Source: Candidatus Dormiibacterota bacterium
GTDB lineage: Bacteria > Chloroflexota > Dormibacteria > Aeolococcales > Aeolococcaceae
DNA: 48,865 nt
Assembly (NCBI GenBank): GCA_036495095.1
Contig: DASXNK010000058.1
Coordinates: forward strand, 1-48,865
Direction of reading: 5' to 3'
Both the position numbers and the translations under genes were made by a program. Numbering within the stretch: position 1 is the first letter of the stretch; each line of letters opens with the position of its first letter. This document shows, piece after piece, positions 23,615-33,174 of the stretch. The notes beneath the pieces are model-generated. The model did no database searches. It worked only from the letters and a program-made list of their open reading frames with translations, and was not told the origin of the DNA.

Positions 23615-26600
23615 CAGGGGGGAGGTGCCCCGCCGTTGCGGCCGCGGACGCGTCGGGGATCGCGGGGGGCGGCGCGGTCCCGGCGCAGCTCCAGCCGGTA
23701 GGAGCCCTCGCCGAGCAGCGCGGTCACCGCCCGCTCCAGCGGCGGACCGGGGTCGACGCCGAAGCCCTCGGCCAGGCTGACCTGGTCGACCTTCTCGGGA
23801 AGCTCGACGTGGAGCACCACCGGGGCGTCCCCGCGGTGCAGCTCGAGCGCCTCGCGCAATGGTCCCAGCAGCGGGACGTGGGCGGCGCCGAGCGCAAGGT
23901 GCACGGTGGCGTTGCGCCGCCAGGTGAGCAGCCGCGGGTCCTCGAGCCCGAACACCGCCTCGGCGATGATCTTGGCGGGCTCGGGCTCGCCGCCACGCTC
24001 GTCGTCGTCGCCGCGCGACTGCGCCTCCACCTTGCCCCGCACCACCACCACGCTGTCCGGGGTGAGCAGCGACGCGCACTCCTCGAAGGTGCGTGCGAAC
24101 ACCACCACCTCGCAGCTGCCGCTCATGTCCTCGATCTGAAGGAAGGCCATCCGCTGCCCGGTCGAGCTGCGCCGCGGCACCACGGTGCGCAGCTCGCGCA
24201 CCGCCCCGCCGATCTGCACCATGAGGCCGTCGAGGTGCGGCCCCAGCTCGCCGATCGTGGTGTCGCAACGGGTGCGCAGGGTGTCGTTGATGCGCCGCAG
24301 CGGATGGTCGCTGAGGTACATGCCGAGCAGCTCGCGCTCCCAGCGCAGCCGGTCCTCCTCGGCGGCGGGCACCACCCCGACCGGGGTGAGGTCCTCCACC
24401 GGCAGCGGGGCGGGGCCGTCACCGCCGCCGTCGCCATCGGAGGGCATGCCGAACAGCGAGGTCTGCCCCTGCTCGCGCTCGCGCCGCACCTGCGCGGCGC
24501 GGTCCATGGCACGGTCGATGACGGCGAGCAGGGTGGCGCGGTCGCCGAGGCTGTCGCAGGCGCCGCTGCGCACCAGCGCCTCGAGCACCCGCCGGTTGAG
24601 GTCGCGTCCGCCGGCGCGGAGGCAGAGGTCGAGCAGCGAGGTGAACGGCCCGCCCTCGTCGCGGGCGACGAGCAGGGTCTCGACCACCTTCTCGCCGACG
24701 TTCTTGATGTGGGAGAGCCCGTAGAGGATCTCGCGCTTGTCGGTCTCGCCGACCACGAACCCGGTGCCGCTGCGGTTGATGTCCGGGGGACGCACCACCA
24801 GTCCCCGCGCATGGGAGTCGAGGATGGCCTGCTTGAGCTTGTCGAAGTCGCCCGCCTTGCTGTTGAGCAGGGCGGTCATGTACTCGAGCGGATGATTCGC
24901 CTTCAGGTAGGCGGTCTGGTACGAGATGAGCGCGTAGCTGAAGCTGTGCGCGGCGTTGAACCCGTACCCCGCGAAGTACGCCATCAGGTCGAAGAGCTCC
25001 TCGGCCCTGCGCGCGTCGACACCGCGACCGGCTGCGCCCGCGAGGAACTTCTCCCGCTGCAGCGCCATCTTCGCCTTGTCCTTCTTGCCCATCGCGGCGC
25101 GGAGGATGTCGGCCTCGCCGAGGGTGAAGCCGGCCACGGCGGAGGCGATCTTCATCACCTGGTCCTGGTACACGATCACGCCGTACGTGCTGGACAGGAT
25201 CGGCTCGAGCTCGGGAAGCACGTACTCGACCGGCTCCTCGCCGCGCTTGCGCTTCATGTACAGGTCGATGAGGCCGCCCTCGATCGGGCCCGGCCGGTTC
25301 AGCGCCGATGCGGCGCTGATGTCGTCGAGGGTCTGCGGCTGCATGTCGAGCAGGATCTTCTTCCCGCCCACCGCCTCCAGCTGGAAGACCCCGAGGGTGT
25401 CGGCCCTCCCCAGCAGGGCGTACGTCGCCGGATCGTCGAGGGGCAGGGTGTCGATGTCGAGCTCGATGCCGGTCGTGTGCCTGATGTTCTCGACCGCCGA
25501 CTCGATGACGCTGAGGTTGGTGAGGCCGAGGAAGTCCATCTTCAGCAGGCCGATGGTCTGCACCCCGTTCATGTCGAACTGGGTGACCATGGCGTCGCGA
25601 TCGTTGGTGGATCGCTGCAGCGGGACGATGTTCTCCAGCGGCTCGGGGGCGATCACCACCCCGGCGGCGTGGGTGCTGGCGTTGCGGCAGATGCCCTCGA
25701 GGCGCCGGGCGTTGTCGATGATCGACTTCGCCCAGGGCTCGTTGTCGTACACCTCGCGCAGCTCGCGGTTCTCGAGGGCCTTCTCCAGGGTGATGCCGAT
25801 CTGCGCGGGCACCAGCTTGGCGAGGCGGTCGACGTCGGCGAGCGGTACGTCGAGGACGCGGCCGACGTCGCGGATGGCGGCGCGGGCCGCCATCGTGCCG
25901 AAGGTGATGATCTGGGCGACCCGGTCGCGCCCGTACTTCTCCTGCACGTACTCGATGACGCGGTCACGGCGGCGGTCGTCGAAGTCGATGTCGATGTCGG
26001 GCATCGACACCCGCTCGCGGTTGAGGAAGCGCTCGAAGATCAGCCCGTACCTCAGCGGGCAGATGTTGGTGATGCGCAGTACGTAGGCGACCAGCGAGCC
26101 GGCCGCGCTGCCCCGGCCCGGCCCCACCTTGACGCCGTCGCAGCGGGCGGCGCGGATGAAGTCCCAGACGATGAGGAAGTAGGCGGCGAAGCCGGTCTCG
26201 CGGATGACGTCGAGCTCCATGGCGAGCCGCTCGCGGGCCTCGCGGGTGGGCTCGGGATAGCGCTCGCGCAGGCCCTGCTCGCAGAGCTCGCGCAGGTAGG
26301 AGTCGGCGTCGAGGCCCTCGGGGATGGGCGAGTAGCGGGGCAGCAGGGTCCTGCCCATGGGCAGCTCGAGGCTGCAGCGCGCCGCCACCGCCAGGGTGTT
26401 CGACGCCGCCTCGCTGTAGGCGGCGAAGCGCTGCGTCATCTCGGCGCCGCCGGCCATGTAGAACTGGGGCCCGTGGAAGCGGAAGCGCTTCTCCTCCTGC
26501 CGCCGGGCGCCGGTCTGGAGGCAGAGGAGGATGTCGTGGGCCTCGGCGTCCTCGGCCCGGACGTAGTGGGAGTCGTTGGTGCAGACAAGCGGCAGCCCGG

Positions 26601-27288
26601 TGCGCCGCGCCATCTCCACCAGCCCGGCGCGGATCTCCACCTCCTCGGGGATGCCGTGGTCCTGGAGCTCGAGCAGGTAGTTGTCCGGGCCGAAGATCTC
26701 CATGTGCTGCCGGGCCACCGACTCGGCGGCGTCCATGTCGCCGCGGAGGATCGCCTGGGGCAGCTCACCGCCGATGCAGGCGCTGAGGCAGATCAGCCCC
26801 TCGGCGTGCTGGGCGAGCAGCTCCTTGTCGATGCGCGGCTTGTAGTAGTGGCCCTCGAGGTGGGAGCGGCTCACCAGCCGGACCAGGTTGCGGTAGCCGG
26901 TGAGGTCGCGCGCGATCAGCACCAGGTGGTTGGGATCGCGGTCGGCCTTGCCCTCCTTGTCGTGGCGCGACCGCGGCGCCATGTACATCTCGCAGCCGAT
27001 GATCGGCTTGATCCCGGCCCTGCGCGCCGCGGTGGTGAACTCGACCGCGCCGTAGAGCACCCCGTGGTCGGTGATCGCCACCGCCGGCTGGCCCATCCGC
27101 TTCGCCGTGTCGACCAGCTCGCCGATCCGCGCCGCGCCGTCGAGCAGCGAGTACTCGGTGTGGGTGTGGAGGTGGACGAACGGCTCGGACGGGTCGCCCG
27201 CGCCGGTCGGCGCGGCGGGCGCGGGGTGAGGATGGGTGGCGATGATGGGTCCTCGGAAGGGGGGGCGGGCGCCGGCGGAGGCGAACAT
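23614..27288 (-). CDS. dnaE: DNA polymerase III subunit alpha
   Basis: The 1224-residue replicative polymerase begins with the PHP domain: FVHLHTHTEYSLLDGAARIG (residues ~37-56) with an intact HxHTH metal site. It has the palm catalytic region PDIDIDFDDRRRDRVIEYV, the helix-hairpin-helix region, the clamp-binding motif QTSLFG, and a C-terminal OB fold (EDMSGSCEVVVFARTFEEC). This layout is the DnaE1 type. The extra ~35 N-terminal residues are low complexity. The ATG at 27288 lies four bases after a TACCGT box, consistent with a leaderless transcript. The HAD phosphatase gene overlaps its stop. Confidence 0.96.
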   Translation of the reverse strand: MFASAGARPPFRGPIIATHPHPAPAAPTGAGDPSEPFVHLHTHTEYSLLDGAARIGELVDTAKRMGQPAVAITDHGVLYGAVEFTTAARRAGIKPIIGCEMYMAPRSRHDKEGKADRDPNHLVLIARDLTGYRNLVRLVSRSHLEGHYYKPRIDKELLAQHAEGLICLSACIGGELPQAILRGDMDAAESVARQHMEIFGPDNYLLELQDHGIPEEVEIRAGLVEMARRTGLPLVCTNDSHYVRAEDAEAHDILLCLQTGARRQEEKRFRFHGPQFYMAGGAEMTQRFAAYSEAASNTLAVAARCSLELPMGRTLLPRYSPIPEGLDADSYLRELCEQGLRERYPEPTREARERLAMELDVIRETGFAAYFLIVWDFIRAARCDGVKVGPGRGSAAGSLVAYVLRITNICPLRYGLIFERFLNRERVSMPDIDIDFDDRRRDRVIEYVQEKYGRDRVAQIITFGTMAARAAIRDVGRVLDVPLADVDRLAKLVPAQIGITLEKALENRELREVYDNEPWAKSIIDNARRLEGICRNASTHAAGVVIAPEPLENIVPLQRSTNDRDAMVTQFDMNGVQTIGLLKMDFLGLTNLSVIESAVENIRHTTGIELDIDTLPLDDPATYALLGRADTLGVFQLEAVGGKKILLDMQPQTLDDISAASALNRPGPIEGGLIDLYMKRKRGEEPVEYVLPELEPILSSTYGVIVYQDQVMKIASAVAGFTLGEADILRAAMGKKDKAKMALQREKFLAGAAGRGVDARRAEELFDLMAYFAGYGFNAAHSFSYALISYQTAYLKANHPLEYMTALLNSKAGDFDKLKQAILDSHARGLVVRPPDINRSGTGFVVGETDKREILYGLSHIKNVGEKVVETLLVARDEGGPFTSLLDLCLRAGGRDLNRRVLEALVRSGACDSLGDRATLLAVIDRAMDRAAQVRREREQGQTSLFGMPSDGDGGGDGPAPLPVEDLTPVGVVPAAEEDRLRWERELLGMYLSDHPLRRINDTLRTRCDTTIGELGPHLDGLMVQIGGAVRELRTVVPRRSSTGQRMAFLQIEDMSGSCEVVVFARTFEECASLLTPDSVVVVRGKVEAQSRGDDDERGGEPEPAKIIAEAVFGLEDPRLLTWRRNATVHLALGAAHVPLLGPLREALELHRGDAPVVLHVELPEKVDQVSLAEGFGVDPGPPLERAVTALLGEGSYRLELRRDRAAPRDPRRVRGRNGGAPPP

Positions 27289-27331
27289 GTGTACGGTAGC
27301 GAGCCGGCGTGGGCTCCGGCAAGGGCGGTGG

Positions 27332-27538
27332 TCAGTCCTCGTCGATCATGAACTCGTCGTGGAGGTGGTCCATCTGCCAGACCAGGGCGGGGAGGTCGTA
27401 GGTGACCAGCTCGTCCCCCTCCCAGATCGCCCCCATCTCCTCGGCCAGCTCCACGTCGTTCAGGTCCTTGGGTTCGTTCCCGCTCCAGCGGAACCTCACC
27501 ATGCTGTTCTCACGCCGCCCCAGCACCAGTCTCTCCAC
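27332..27538 (-). CDS. Small acidic protein of unknown function
   Basis: The likely product is 68 residues starting at GTG 27538, which has a GGGAGG ribosome-binding site five to eight bases upstream. It begins VERLVLGRRENSMVRFRWSG and ends in an acidic stretch with DELVTYDLPALVWQMDHLHD. Such small acidic proteins are common in soil lineages but I do not recognise a family. It lies upstream of dnaE on the same strand with a 43-base gap that holds the dnaE promoter. Confidence 0.6.
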   Translation of the reverse strand: MERLVLGRRENSMVRFRWSGNEPKDLNDVELAEEMGAIWEGDELVTYDLPALVWQMDHLHDEFMIDED

Positions 27539-27633
27539 GGCCGTCACCTCCCGGTCCCATTGTCCCTCTCCCCGGGGGGGCGGTTGGAGATGCCCGAGCA
27601 CAGCAGCGCCCGTGTCAGATCAGCCGCGCATCT

Positions 27634-29016
27634 CTAGAACGCCGTGGTGCCGTTCGGCGTCCCCATCCCGGTGGGGCCGTCGTAGCCGGGGCCGGCGGCG
27701 CACTGGTAGCCGGAGAAGCAGAGGAGGGTGTTCGTCCCCGAGGTGACGTCGTTCAGCCCGCCGCTGTGGGCGTAGGGGTAGCCGGGGCCCGCGGTGGTCG
27801 CGTTCCCGGCGAGAACGAAGGCGCCCGCGATGACCGGGGCGGCCGCGCTGGTGCCGCCCGCGACCGACCAGCCGCTCGACTGGTAGGTGTCGTACACGCT
27901 CACCCCGGTGGCCGGGTCGGCGACCGCGGCGACGTCGGCGGTGGTGCGGTTCGAGCAGCCGGGGTCGTGCTGCCAGGCGGGCTTGGGCTCGTAGGCGCTG
28001 CAGCCGCTTCCCGACCCCGACCACGCGGTCTCGCTCCAGCCGCGCGAGCTCGATGCCCGCTGCAGGGTGGTGCCGCCCACGGCGGTGACGTACGGCGACG
28101 TCGCCGGGTAGACGGTGCCGAAGCCGCTGTCGCCCGAGGCGGCGACGATCGCGATGCCGGGGTGGTGGAAGTGCGCGTCCCAGCCCAGCTCGGCGGACTG
28201 CTCGCCGACGCCGAAGCTGTTGCTGATCGCCACCACCCCCGGCCAGGCGGCGGCGGTGTCCTCGGCGGCGGCGAGCACCGGCAGGTCGGGCGTCGCCGCC
28301 TCGACCAGCAGGATGTGGCAGTCGGGGCAGGCCGCCGAGATCATGTCGAGGTCGACCGAGACCTCCTTCGACCAGCCGGCGTCCGGCGGCGGATAGGCGG
28401 TGCCGCCGGTGCCGGCGATCTTGTGGAAGCAGCCGTTGGCGGTGGTGCACGCGGGCAGGCCGAAGGTGGAGCGGTAGACCGCCAGGTCGGCCTCGGCGTT
28501 GGGGTCGTCCATGGCGTCGACCACGGCGACGGTGCGTCCGCCGGATCCGCCGGCGGGCAGGCCGTAGGCGGAGTGGAGGTCGAACGGGTGGAGGCCGGGC
28601 ACCTGCGGCGCCGGGTCGGTGGCGGGCATCGGCGCCGGCGTGGTCACCGGCGACGCGGTGGGCGCGGGGCTGGGGGAGGCGGTCGGGCTCGGGGTCGCGG
28701 TCGCGGACGGCGACGGCTTCGGCGTCCGGCTCGGCTTCGCGGTCGGGCTCGGCCTGGGTGTCCGGCTCGGCTTCGGCGTCGGACTGGCCTTCGGCTTCTT
28801 CTTCTTGGCCAGCGGCTCGGCCTGGGTGCTGAAGAGCGCCAGGCAGCGGGCCTGACCGGGGCTGGCGACCGGGCACGCGGCCTGGAACACGTCGGCCGGG
28901 GGCGCGGCGGCGGCGAGCGAGGGGCTGGTGACGGCCACCGGCGCGCCACACCCGCACACGGCCAGCGCCAGCGTCAGCGTCGCGATCGCAACGCTCAGTG
29001 CCCGTGCTCCGCGCAT
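27634..29016 (-). CDS. Sedolisin-like S53 serine-carboxyl peptidase, exported
   Basis: The 460-residue protein has a signal sequence with a possible lipobox at Cys21-Cys23 and a long Pro/Ser/Thr/Lys linker (about residues 71-135) that would span the wall. The catalytic domain follows: Glu218 and Asp222 (KEVSVDLDM), Asp296 in SGDSG, and nucleophile Ser390 in GGTSAAAP, the Ser-Glu-Asp set of sedolisins. Such enzymes are active at acidic pH. The usual S53 pro-domain is absent or replaced by the linker, which is odd. The ATG at 29016 has a GGGAGGGG ribosome-binding site. It is divergent from the response-regulator gene. Confidence 0.85.
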   Translation of the reverse strand: MRGARALSVAIATLTLALAVCGCGAPVAVTSPSLAAAAPPADVFQAACPVASPGQARCLALFSTQAEPLAKKKKPKASPTPKPSRTPRPSPTAKPSRTPKPSPSATATPSPTASPSPAPTASPVTTPAPMPATDPAPQVPGLHPFDLHSAYGLPAGGSGGRTVAVVDAMDDPNAEADLAVYRSTFGLPACTTANGCFHKIAGTGGTAYPPPDAGWSKEVSVDLDMISAACPDCHILLVEAATPDLPVLAAAEDTAAAWPGVVAISNSFGVGEQSAELGWDAHFHHPGIAIVAASGDSGFGTVYPATSPYVTAVGGTTLQRASSSRGWSETAWSGSGSGCSAYEPKPAWQHDPGCSNRTTADVAAVADPATGVSVYDTYQSSGWSVAGGTSAAAPVIAGAFVLAGNATTAGPGYPYAHSGGLNDVTSGTNTLLCFSGYQCAAGPGYDGPTGMGTPNGTTAF

Positions 29017-29142
29017 CCGGCGTCCCCTCCCTTCCCCGCGGCATCAACCCGCGACCTCTGATATGACGGACGAGCGGGCGGAACCGTGCGCGATCTGGCG
29101 TTCGTCGCGATCGCCGCCCCGGCGGCGTCCGACAATGCGGCC

Positions 29143-29886
29143 ATGGACACCGCGCCCGCCGTGGAGCCGCTGCGCATCCTCGTGGTCGAGGACGACCGCG
29201 CCCTCCGCGGCATGCTCGTCTCCGCCGCCGAGGGGGCCGGCTACGCCGTGGTCGCCGTCGGCGACGGCCTCGCCGCCGGCCGCGAGCTGCGCACCCGCCT
29301 CTTCGACGCGGTGCTGCTCGACATCGGCCTCCCCCTGGTCGACGGCTGGCACATCCTCACCGATCTGGAGGGCCGCGGCATCCCGCCGGTGATCGTCATC
29401 AGCGCCCGCGGCGAGGAGCGCGACAAGGTGCGCGCCCTCGACCTCGGCGCCGACGACTACCTGGCCAAGCCGTTCGGGTCCGAGGAGCTGCTGGCGCGGC
29501 TGCGCGCCGTGCTCCGGCGCGCCCGCCCGCCCGCGGAGCCGTCGCGGCTCGTCCACGCCGGCGACGTCACCGTCGACCTCGGAGCACGCACCGTCGTCCG
29601 CGCCGGCGCCGAGGTGCGCCTCACGCCCACCGAGCGGGCGCTGATCGTGGAGCTGGCGCGCCACGCCGGCCGCGTCGTCGACCACCGCAGCCTGCTGCGC
29701 CGGGTCTGGGGGCCTGAGTACGCGGGCGAGCGGAACTACCTGCGCACCTTCGTCCAGCGGCTGCGCCTCAAGCTCGAGGCCGACCCCGCCGAGCCGCGGC
29801 TCATCGTCACCGTCGACCGCGAGGGCTACCGCTTCGGAACGCCCGCGCCGCTCCCGCCCCGGACTACCCCGGCACCGGGAGGCTGA
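29143..29886 (+). CDS. OmpR/KdpE-type response regulator
   Basis: The 247-residue regulator has a receiver domain with acidic pocket EDD (16-18), phospho-acceptor Asp60 and Lys109, and a C-terminal winged-helix DNA-binding domain (RLTPTERALIVELARHAGRV...RNYLRTFVQRLRLKLE). The winged-helix segment with RNYLRTFVQRLRLKLE is of the KdpE type. ATG at 29143 lies six bases after a GACAAT box (29131-29136). It overlaps the 3' end of a KdpD-like kinase gene on the opposite strand by 23 bases. The mirror-symmetric operator at 33192-33243 is a candidate target. Confidence 0.9.
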   Translation: MDTAPAVEPLRILVVEDDRALRGMLVSAAEGAGYAVVAVGDGLAAGRELRTRLFDAVLLDIGLPLVDGWHILTDLEGRGIPPVIVISARGEERDKVRALDLGADDYLAKPFGSEELLARLRAVLRRARPPAEPSRLVHAGDVTVDLGARTVVRAGAEVRLTPTERALIVELARHAGRVVDHRSLLRRVWGPEYAGERNYLRTFVQRLRLKLEADPAEPRLIVTVDREGYRFGTPAPLPPRTTPAPGG

Positions 29887-31012
29887 AGGCGAACCGGGCC
29901 CCGCCACCGGGTGCGTCCTCGAACCAGACCCGGCCCCCCTGCGCCTCCACCAGGCCCCGGACGATGGCCAGCCCCAACCCGGTGCCGGGGGCGGCGCCGT
30001 CGCCGCGGACGAAGCGGTCGAAGATGCGCTCGCGGTGCTCGGCCGGCACCCCCGGGCCGTGGTCGGCGACGCCGATCACCACCGCGCCGCCGCCGGCGCC
30101 GACGTCGACGGTCAGCGGCGTCCCCGGCGGCGCCAGGCGGTCGGCGTTGCCGAGGAGGTTGTCGAGGATCTGCGCCAGCCGGTCCCAGTCGGCGAGGACC
30201 CGCACCCCGGCGGCGCCCTCCCCGTCCCAGGCGACCGGCCGCCCCGGGCTGTGCCGGTGGAGGCGGTCGACCGCCGCCTGCACCGCCTCGGCGGCGTCGG
30301 TGGGCTCGCGCTGGAGGTCGAGCGCGCCCCCCTCGATCCGCGCCATGTCGAGCATGTCGCCGACCAGCCGGCCCAGCCGCCGTGCCTCGGCGGCGATGGA
30401 GGCGAGCTCGTCGCGCGCCGGCGCCAGGTCGGCGCGGCCGAGCAGCGCGGTGCTGCCGGTGAGGATGCTGGCCAGCGGGGTGCGCAGCTCGTGGGACACG
30501 TTGGCGAGCAGGTCCTGCCGGGCGCGGTCGGTCTCCTCGAGGATGTGCACCTGGCGCTGGGTGCGCTCCAGCTCCAGCGCCACCCGCGCCGCCTCCTCCT
30601 GGTCGCGGTTGCGCCGCACCAGCTCCGCGTTGGCGAGGCTGAGCTCCCCGGCCAGCGCCACCGCGCGCCGCTGCGCCCGGCGCCGGCGCGAGACCAGGCC
30701 GCCGACCAGGAGGGCGGTCCCGGCGAGCATGGTGAGGTTGACGAGGTCGAACTCGTCGAACAGGGTCAGGGTGCGGACCGGCGGGACGAAGTAGTAGTCC
30801 GCGAGCAGGAAGCCGGCCCCCGCGGCGAGCAGCGCCGGCCAGAGCCCTCCGAGCACGCCGATGACCGCGACGTACGCGAGGTAGACGAACACGTACTCGC
30901 GGGGGCGGCTGGAGATCGACAGCAGCGGGCCGGTGAGCGCCACCGGTCCGCCGACCGCGGCGGCGATCGCGAGCACCGCCCGGACCGCGCGGCGCCGCCC
31001 CGAGCCCGGCAT
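29864..31012 (-). CDS. KdpD-like sensor histidine kinase, short form
   Basis: The 382-residue kinase starts with a four-helix DUF4118 membrane domain like that of KdpD (about residues 10-108, with the ADYYFVPPVRTLTLFDEFD loop). A coiled linker follows, then the H-box NVSHELRTPLAS with His174, N-box NLLGNADRLAP, and G-boxes DHGPGVPAEHRERIF and GTGLGLAI. It lacks the ~400-residue N-terminal KdpD and USP domains. The ATG at 31012 follows GGAGGAGG, 11 bases after the stop of the APC transporter gene, so the two are one operon. Its natural partner is the convergent response regulator. Confidence 0.9.
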   Translation of the reverse strand: MPGSGRRRAVRAVLAIAAAVGGPVALTGPLLSISSRPREYVFVYLAYVAVIGVLGGLWPALLAAGAGFLLADYYFVPPVRTLTLFDEFDLVNLTMLAGTALLVGGLVSRRRRAQRRAVALAGELSLANAELVRRNRDQEEAARVALELERTQRQVHILEETDRARQDLLANVSHELRTPLASILTGSTALLGRADLAPARDELASIAAEARRLGRLVGDMLDMARIEGGALDLQREPTDAAEAVQAAVDRLHRHSPGRPVAWDGEGAAGVRVLADWDRLAQILDNLLGNADRLAPPGTPLTVDVGAGGGAVVIGVADHGPGVPAEHRERIFDRFVRGDGAAPGTGLGLAIVRGLVEAQGGRVWFEDAPGGGARFAFSLPVPG

Positions 31013-31023
31013 CACCCTCCTCC

Positions 31024-33165
31024 TCAGAGCGCCTCGTCCTCGTGGTGGGTGCGGTGGCGCACCGGCTCGAGCGGGCGGAGGTGGTAGGGGACGTTGACGG
31101 TCACGATCCCGGGGCGGAAGAGCAGCGCCGCCTTGAGGCGCAGCGCGCTCTGGTTGTGCAGCACCTGGTGCCACCAGCGGGTCGCCACCAGCTCGGGGAG
31201 CACCACCACCACGGTGGCGTCGTGACGCTGCCGCTGGATGGCGGCGACGTAGGTGAGCAGCGGGCGCACCAGCGAGCGGTAGGGGGAGTCGATGATCTCC
31301 AAGGGCACCCGGTTGCCCCAGGCCTGCCAGCGCGCCCGGAGGTCGGCGATCTCCTGGAGGTTGTCGCTGACGTGCACGGCGATGACCGAGTCGGAGATGC
31401 CCCGGGCCAGCGCCAGGCTCTGCAGCGCCACCGAGTTCAGGCCGGCGATCGGCACCACGCACACGATGTGCACGTCGCCCGGCGCCATCGGCGTCTCCGT
31501 CTTGATGTACGAGCCCACCTCGCGGTAGTGGCGGTTGACGGCGCGGCAGGTGAGCACCAGCAGGGGCACGATGACGACGATGATCCACGCCCCGCGGGTG
31601 AGGTTCGAGGCGCCGGTCACCAGCAGCACGGTGGCGCAGGTGACGGTGCCGAGGATGTTCAGCGGCAGCCCCCGATGCCAGCCCGGCTCGCGCCGCCGCA
31701 GCCAGCGCGCCACCATCCCCGCCTGGGACATGGTGAAGGCGGTGAAGACCCCGACCGCGTAGAGCGGGATCAGCCGCGACACGTCGCCGTGGAAGCCCAC
31801 CAGCAGCAGCACCGCCAGCGCCGCCAGGAGGACGATGCCGTTGCTGTACGCGAGCCGGTCGCCGAGGCGGGCGAACTGGTGGGGCGCGAAGTCGTCCCGG
31901 GCCATGAAGAAGAGCAGCCGGGGGAAGTCCGAGAAGGCGGTGTTGCCGGCGAGCACGAGGATGCCGGTGGTGGTCACGGCGATGTAGAGGTAGGCGGCGC
32001 CGGAGCCGAAGGCGGAGTGGGCGAGCTGGGAGATGACGGTCTGGTAGCCGGCCCTGGCGGGGTCCTCGGGCACCACCCCGAGCACGTGGGTGCAGAGGGT
32101 GATGCCGAGGAACATCAGCCCGAGCAGCACCCCCATGGTGGTCAGGGTGGTGCGCGCGTTCACCCACTCCGGCGGCTTGAACGCGGGCACCCCGTCGCTG
32201 ATCGCCTCCACCCCGGTGAGCGCGGTCGCCCCCGAGGCGAAGGCGCGCAGCACCAGGAACAGGCCCAGGCTCTGGGTGGCGTGCTCGATGTGCGGCGGCG
32301 CCCCGTGGAGCGAGCCGGTGGCGAGGCGCACGCCCATCGTCACCACCATCACCAGCATCCCGGCGATGAACAGGTAGGTGGGGGCGGCGAAGAGGCTCCC
32401 CGACTCGCGGATGCCGCGCAGGTTGCCGACCAGCAGCACCAGGGTGAAGCCGACGCAGAGCTGCACCCGGAACGCCTCCAGGCCGGGGGCGGCGCTGATG
32501 ATGGCGTCGACGCCGCTGGCCACCGAGACCGCCACCGTCAGCGTGTACGAGGTCATCAGCGCGCATCCCGCCACCAGGCCCGCGAGATGGCCCAGGTTGT
32601 CGCTGGCGACGATGTACGAGCCGCCGCCGTGCGGATACGCCTTGATCGTCTGCCGGTAGCTGAGCACCACCACCGCGAGCAGCGCCAGGGTGGCGCCCAT
32701 GATCGGCAGCAGGGCGCCGTAGGCGACCGCGCCCGCGGTCACCAGGACCACCAGGATCTGCTCGGTCGCGTAGGCCACCGAGGAGAGCGCGTCGGAGGAG
32801 AGCACGGCAAGCGCCTTCACCCGGGTGAGGCGCTCGTGCACCGCCTGCGAGGAGGCGAGCGGCGCCCCGATCAGGGCATGGCGGACCCGGTGCATCACGT
32901 GGGCGAGGCCGGTGGGGGGCGCGCTCGCCTCGGCGGTGGCCTGGAGCACCCCGGGCGCCACCGGCTGGAACCCCTGCCGCCGGGGACGCACCCCACGCAC
33001 GTACCTGTCGCCGGGGAGGGTGCCGCGGCGCTCGTGGCCGCGCAGGTCGGGGTCGACCGAGTCGGCGGCGGGGAAGTCGCTCCAGGCACGTCCCGCCTCG
33101 CGGAGGGCGTGCGCCTCCGCCGCGTCGAGGCGAGCCTCGGGGGTGGCGCCGGGTGCCGCATCCAC
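31024..33165 (-). CDS. KimA-like APC-superfamily transporter (putative potassium importer)
   Basis: About 713 residues. After a ~100-residue soluble N-terminus comes RLTRVKALAVLSSDALSSVA, the hallmark first helix of KimA/YdaO-type APC transporters, then about 12 transmembrane segments with YPHGGGSYIVASDNLG. The C-terminal ~150 residues form a cytoplasmic USP-like domain (GDVHIVCVVPIAGLNSVALQ). KimA imports K+ in Bacillus, so K+ uptake is a fair inference, strengthened by the KdpD/KdpE-like genes next door; amino-acid transport is the alternative. GTG at 33165 lies nine bases after a TACTCT box; GTG at 33171 is also possible. It is co-transcribed with the kinase gene. Confidence 0.78.
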   Translation of the reverse strand: MDAAPGATPEARLDAAEAHALREAGRAWSDFPAADSVDPDLRGHERRGTLPGDRYVRGVRPRRQGFQPVAPGVLQATAEASAPPTGLAHVMHRVRHALIGAPLASSQAVHERLTRVKALAVLSSDALSSVAYATEQILVVLVTAGAVAYGALLPIMGATLALLAVVVLSYRQTIKAYPHGGGSYIVASDNLGHLAGLVAGCALMTSYTLTVAVSVASGVDAIISAAPGLEAFRVQLCVGFTLVLLVGNLRGIRESGSLFAAPTYLFIAGMLVMVVTMGVRLATGSLHGAPPHIEHATQSLGLFLVLRAFASGATALTGVEAISDGVPAFKPPEWVNARTTLTTMGVLLGLMFLGITLCTHVLGVVPEDPARAGYQTVISQLAHSAFGSGAAYLYIAVTTTGILVLAGNTAFSDFPRLLFFMARDDFAPHQFARLGDRLAYSNGIVLLAALAVLLLVGFHGDVSRLIPLYAVGVFTAFTMSQAGMVARWLRRREPGWHRGLPLNILGTVTCATVLLVTGASNLTRGAWIIVVIVPLLVLTCRAVNRHYREVGSYIKTETPMAPGDVHIVCVVPIAGLNSVALQSLALARGISDSVIAVHVSDNLQEIADLRARWQAWGNRVPLEIIDSPYRSLVRPLLTYVAAIQRQRHDATVVVVLPELVATRWWHQVLHNQSALRLKAALLFRPGIVTVNVPYHLRPLEPVRHRTHHEDEAL

Positions 33166-33174
33166 GAACACCAG

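Noticed and set aside
23809-27351. An 1180-residue open frame antisense to dnaE
   Set aside because: It mirrors the dnaE codons and has no recognisable motif; dnaE on the other strand is unambiguous.
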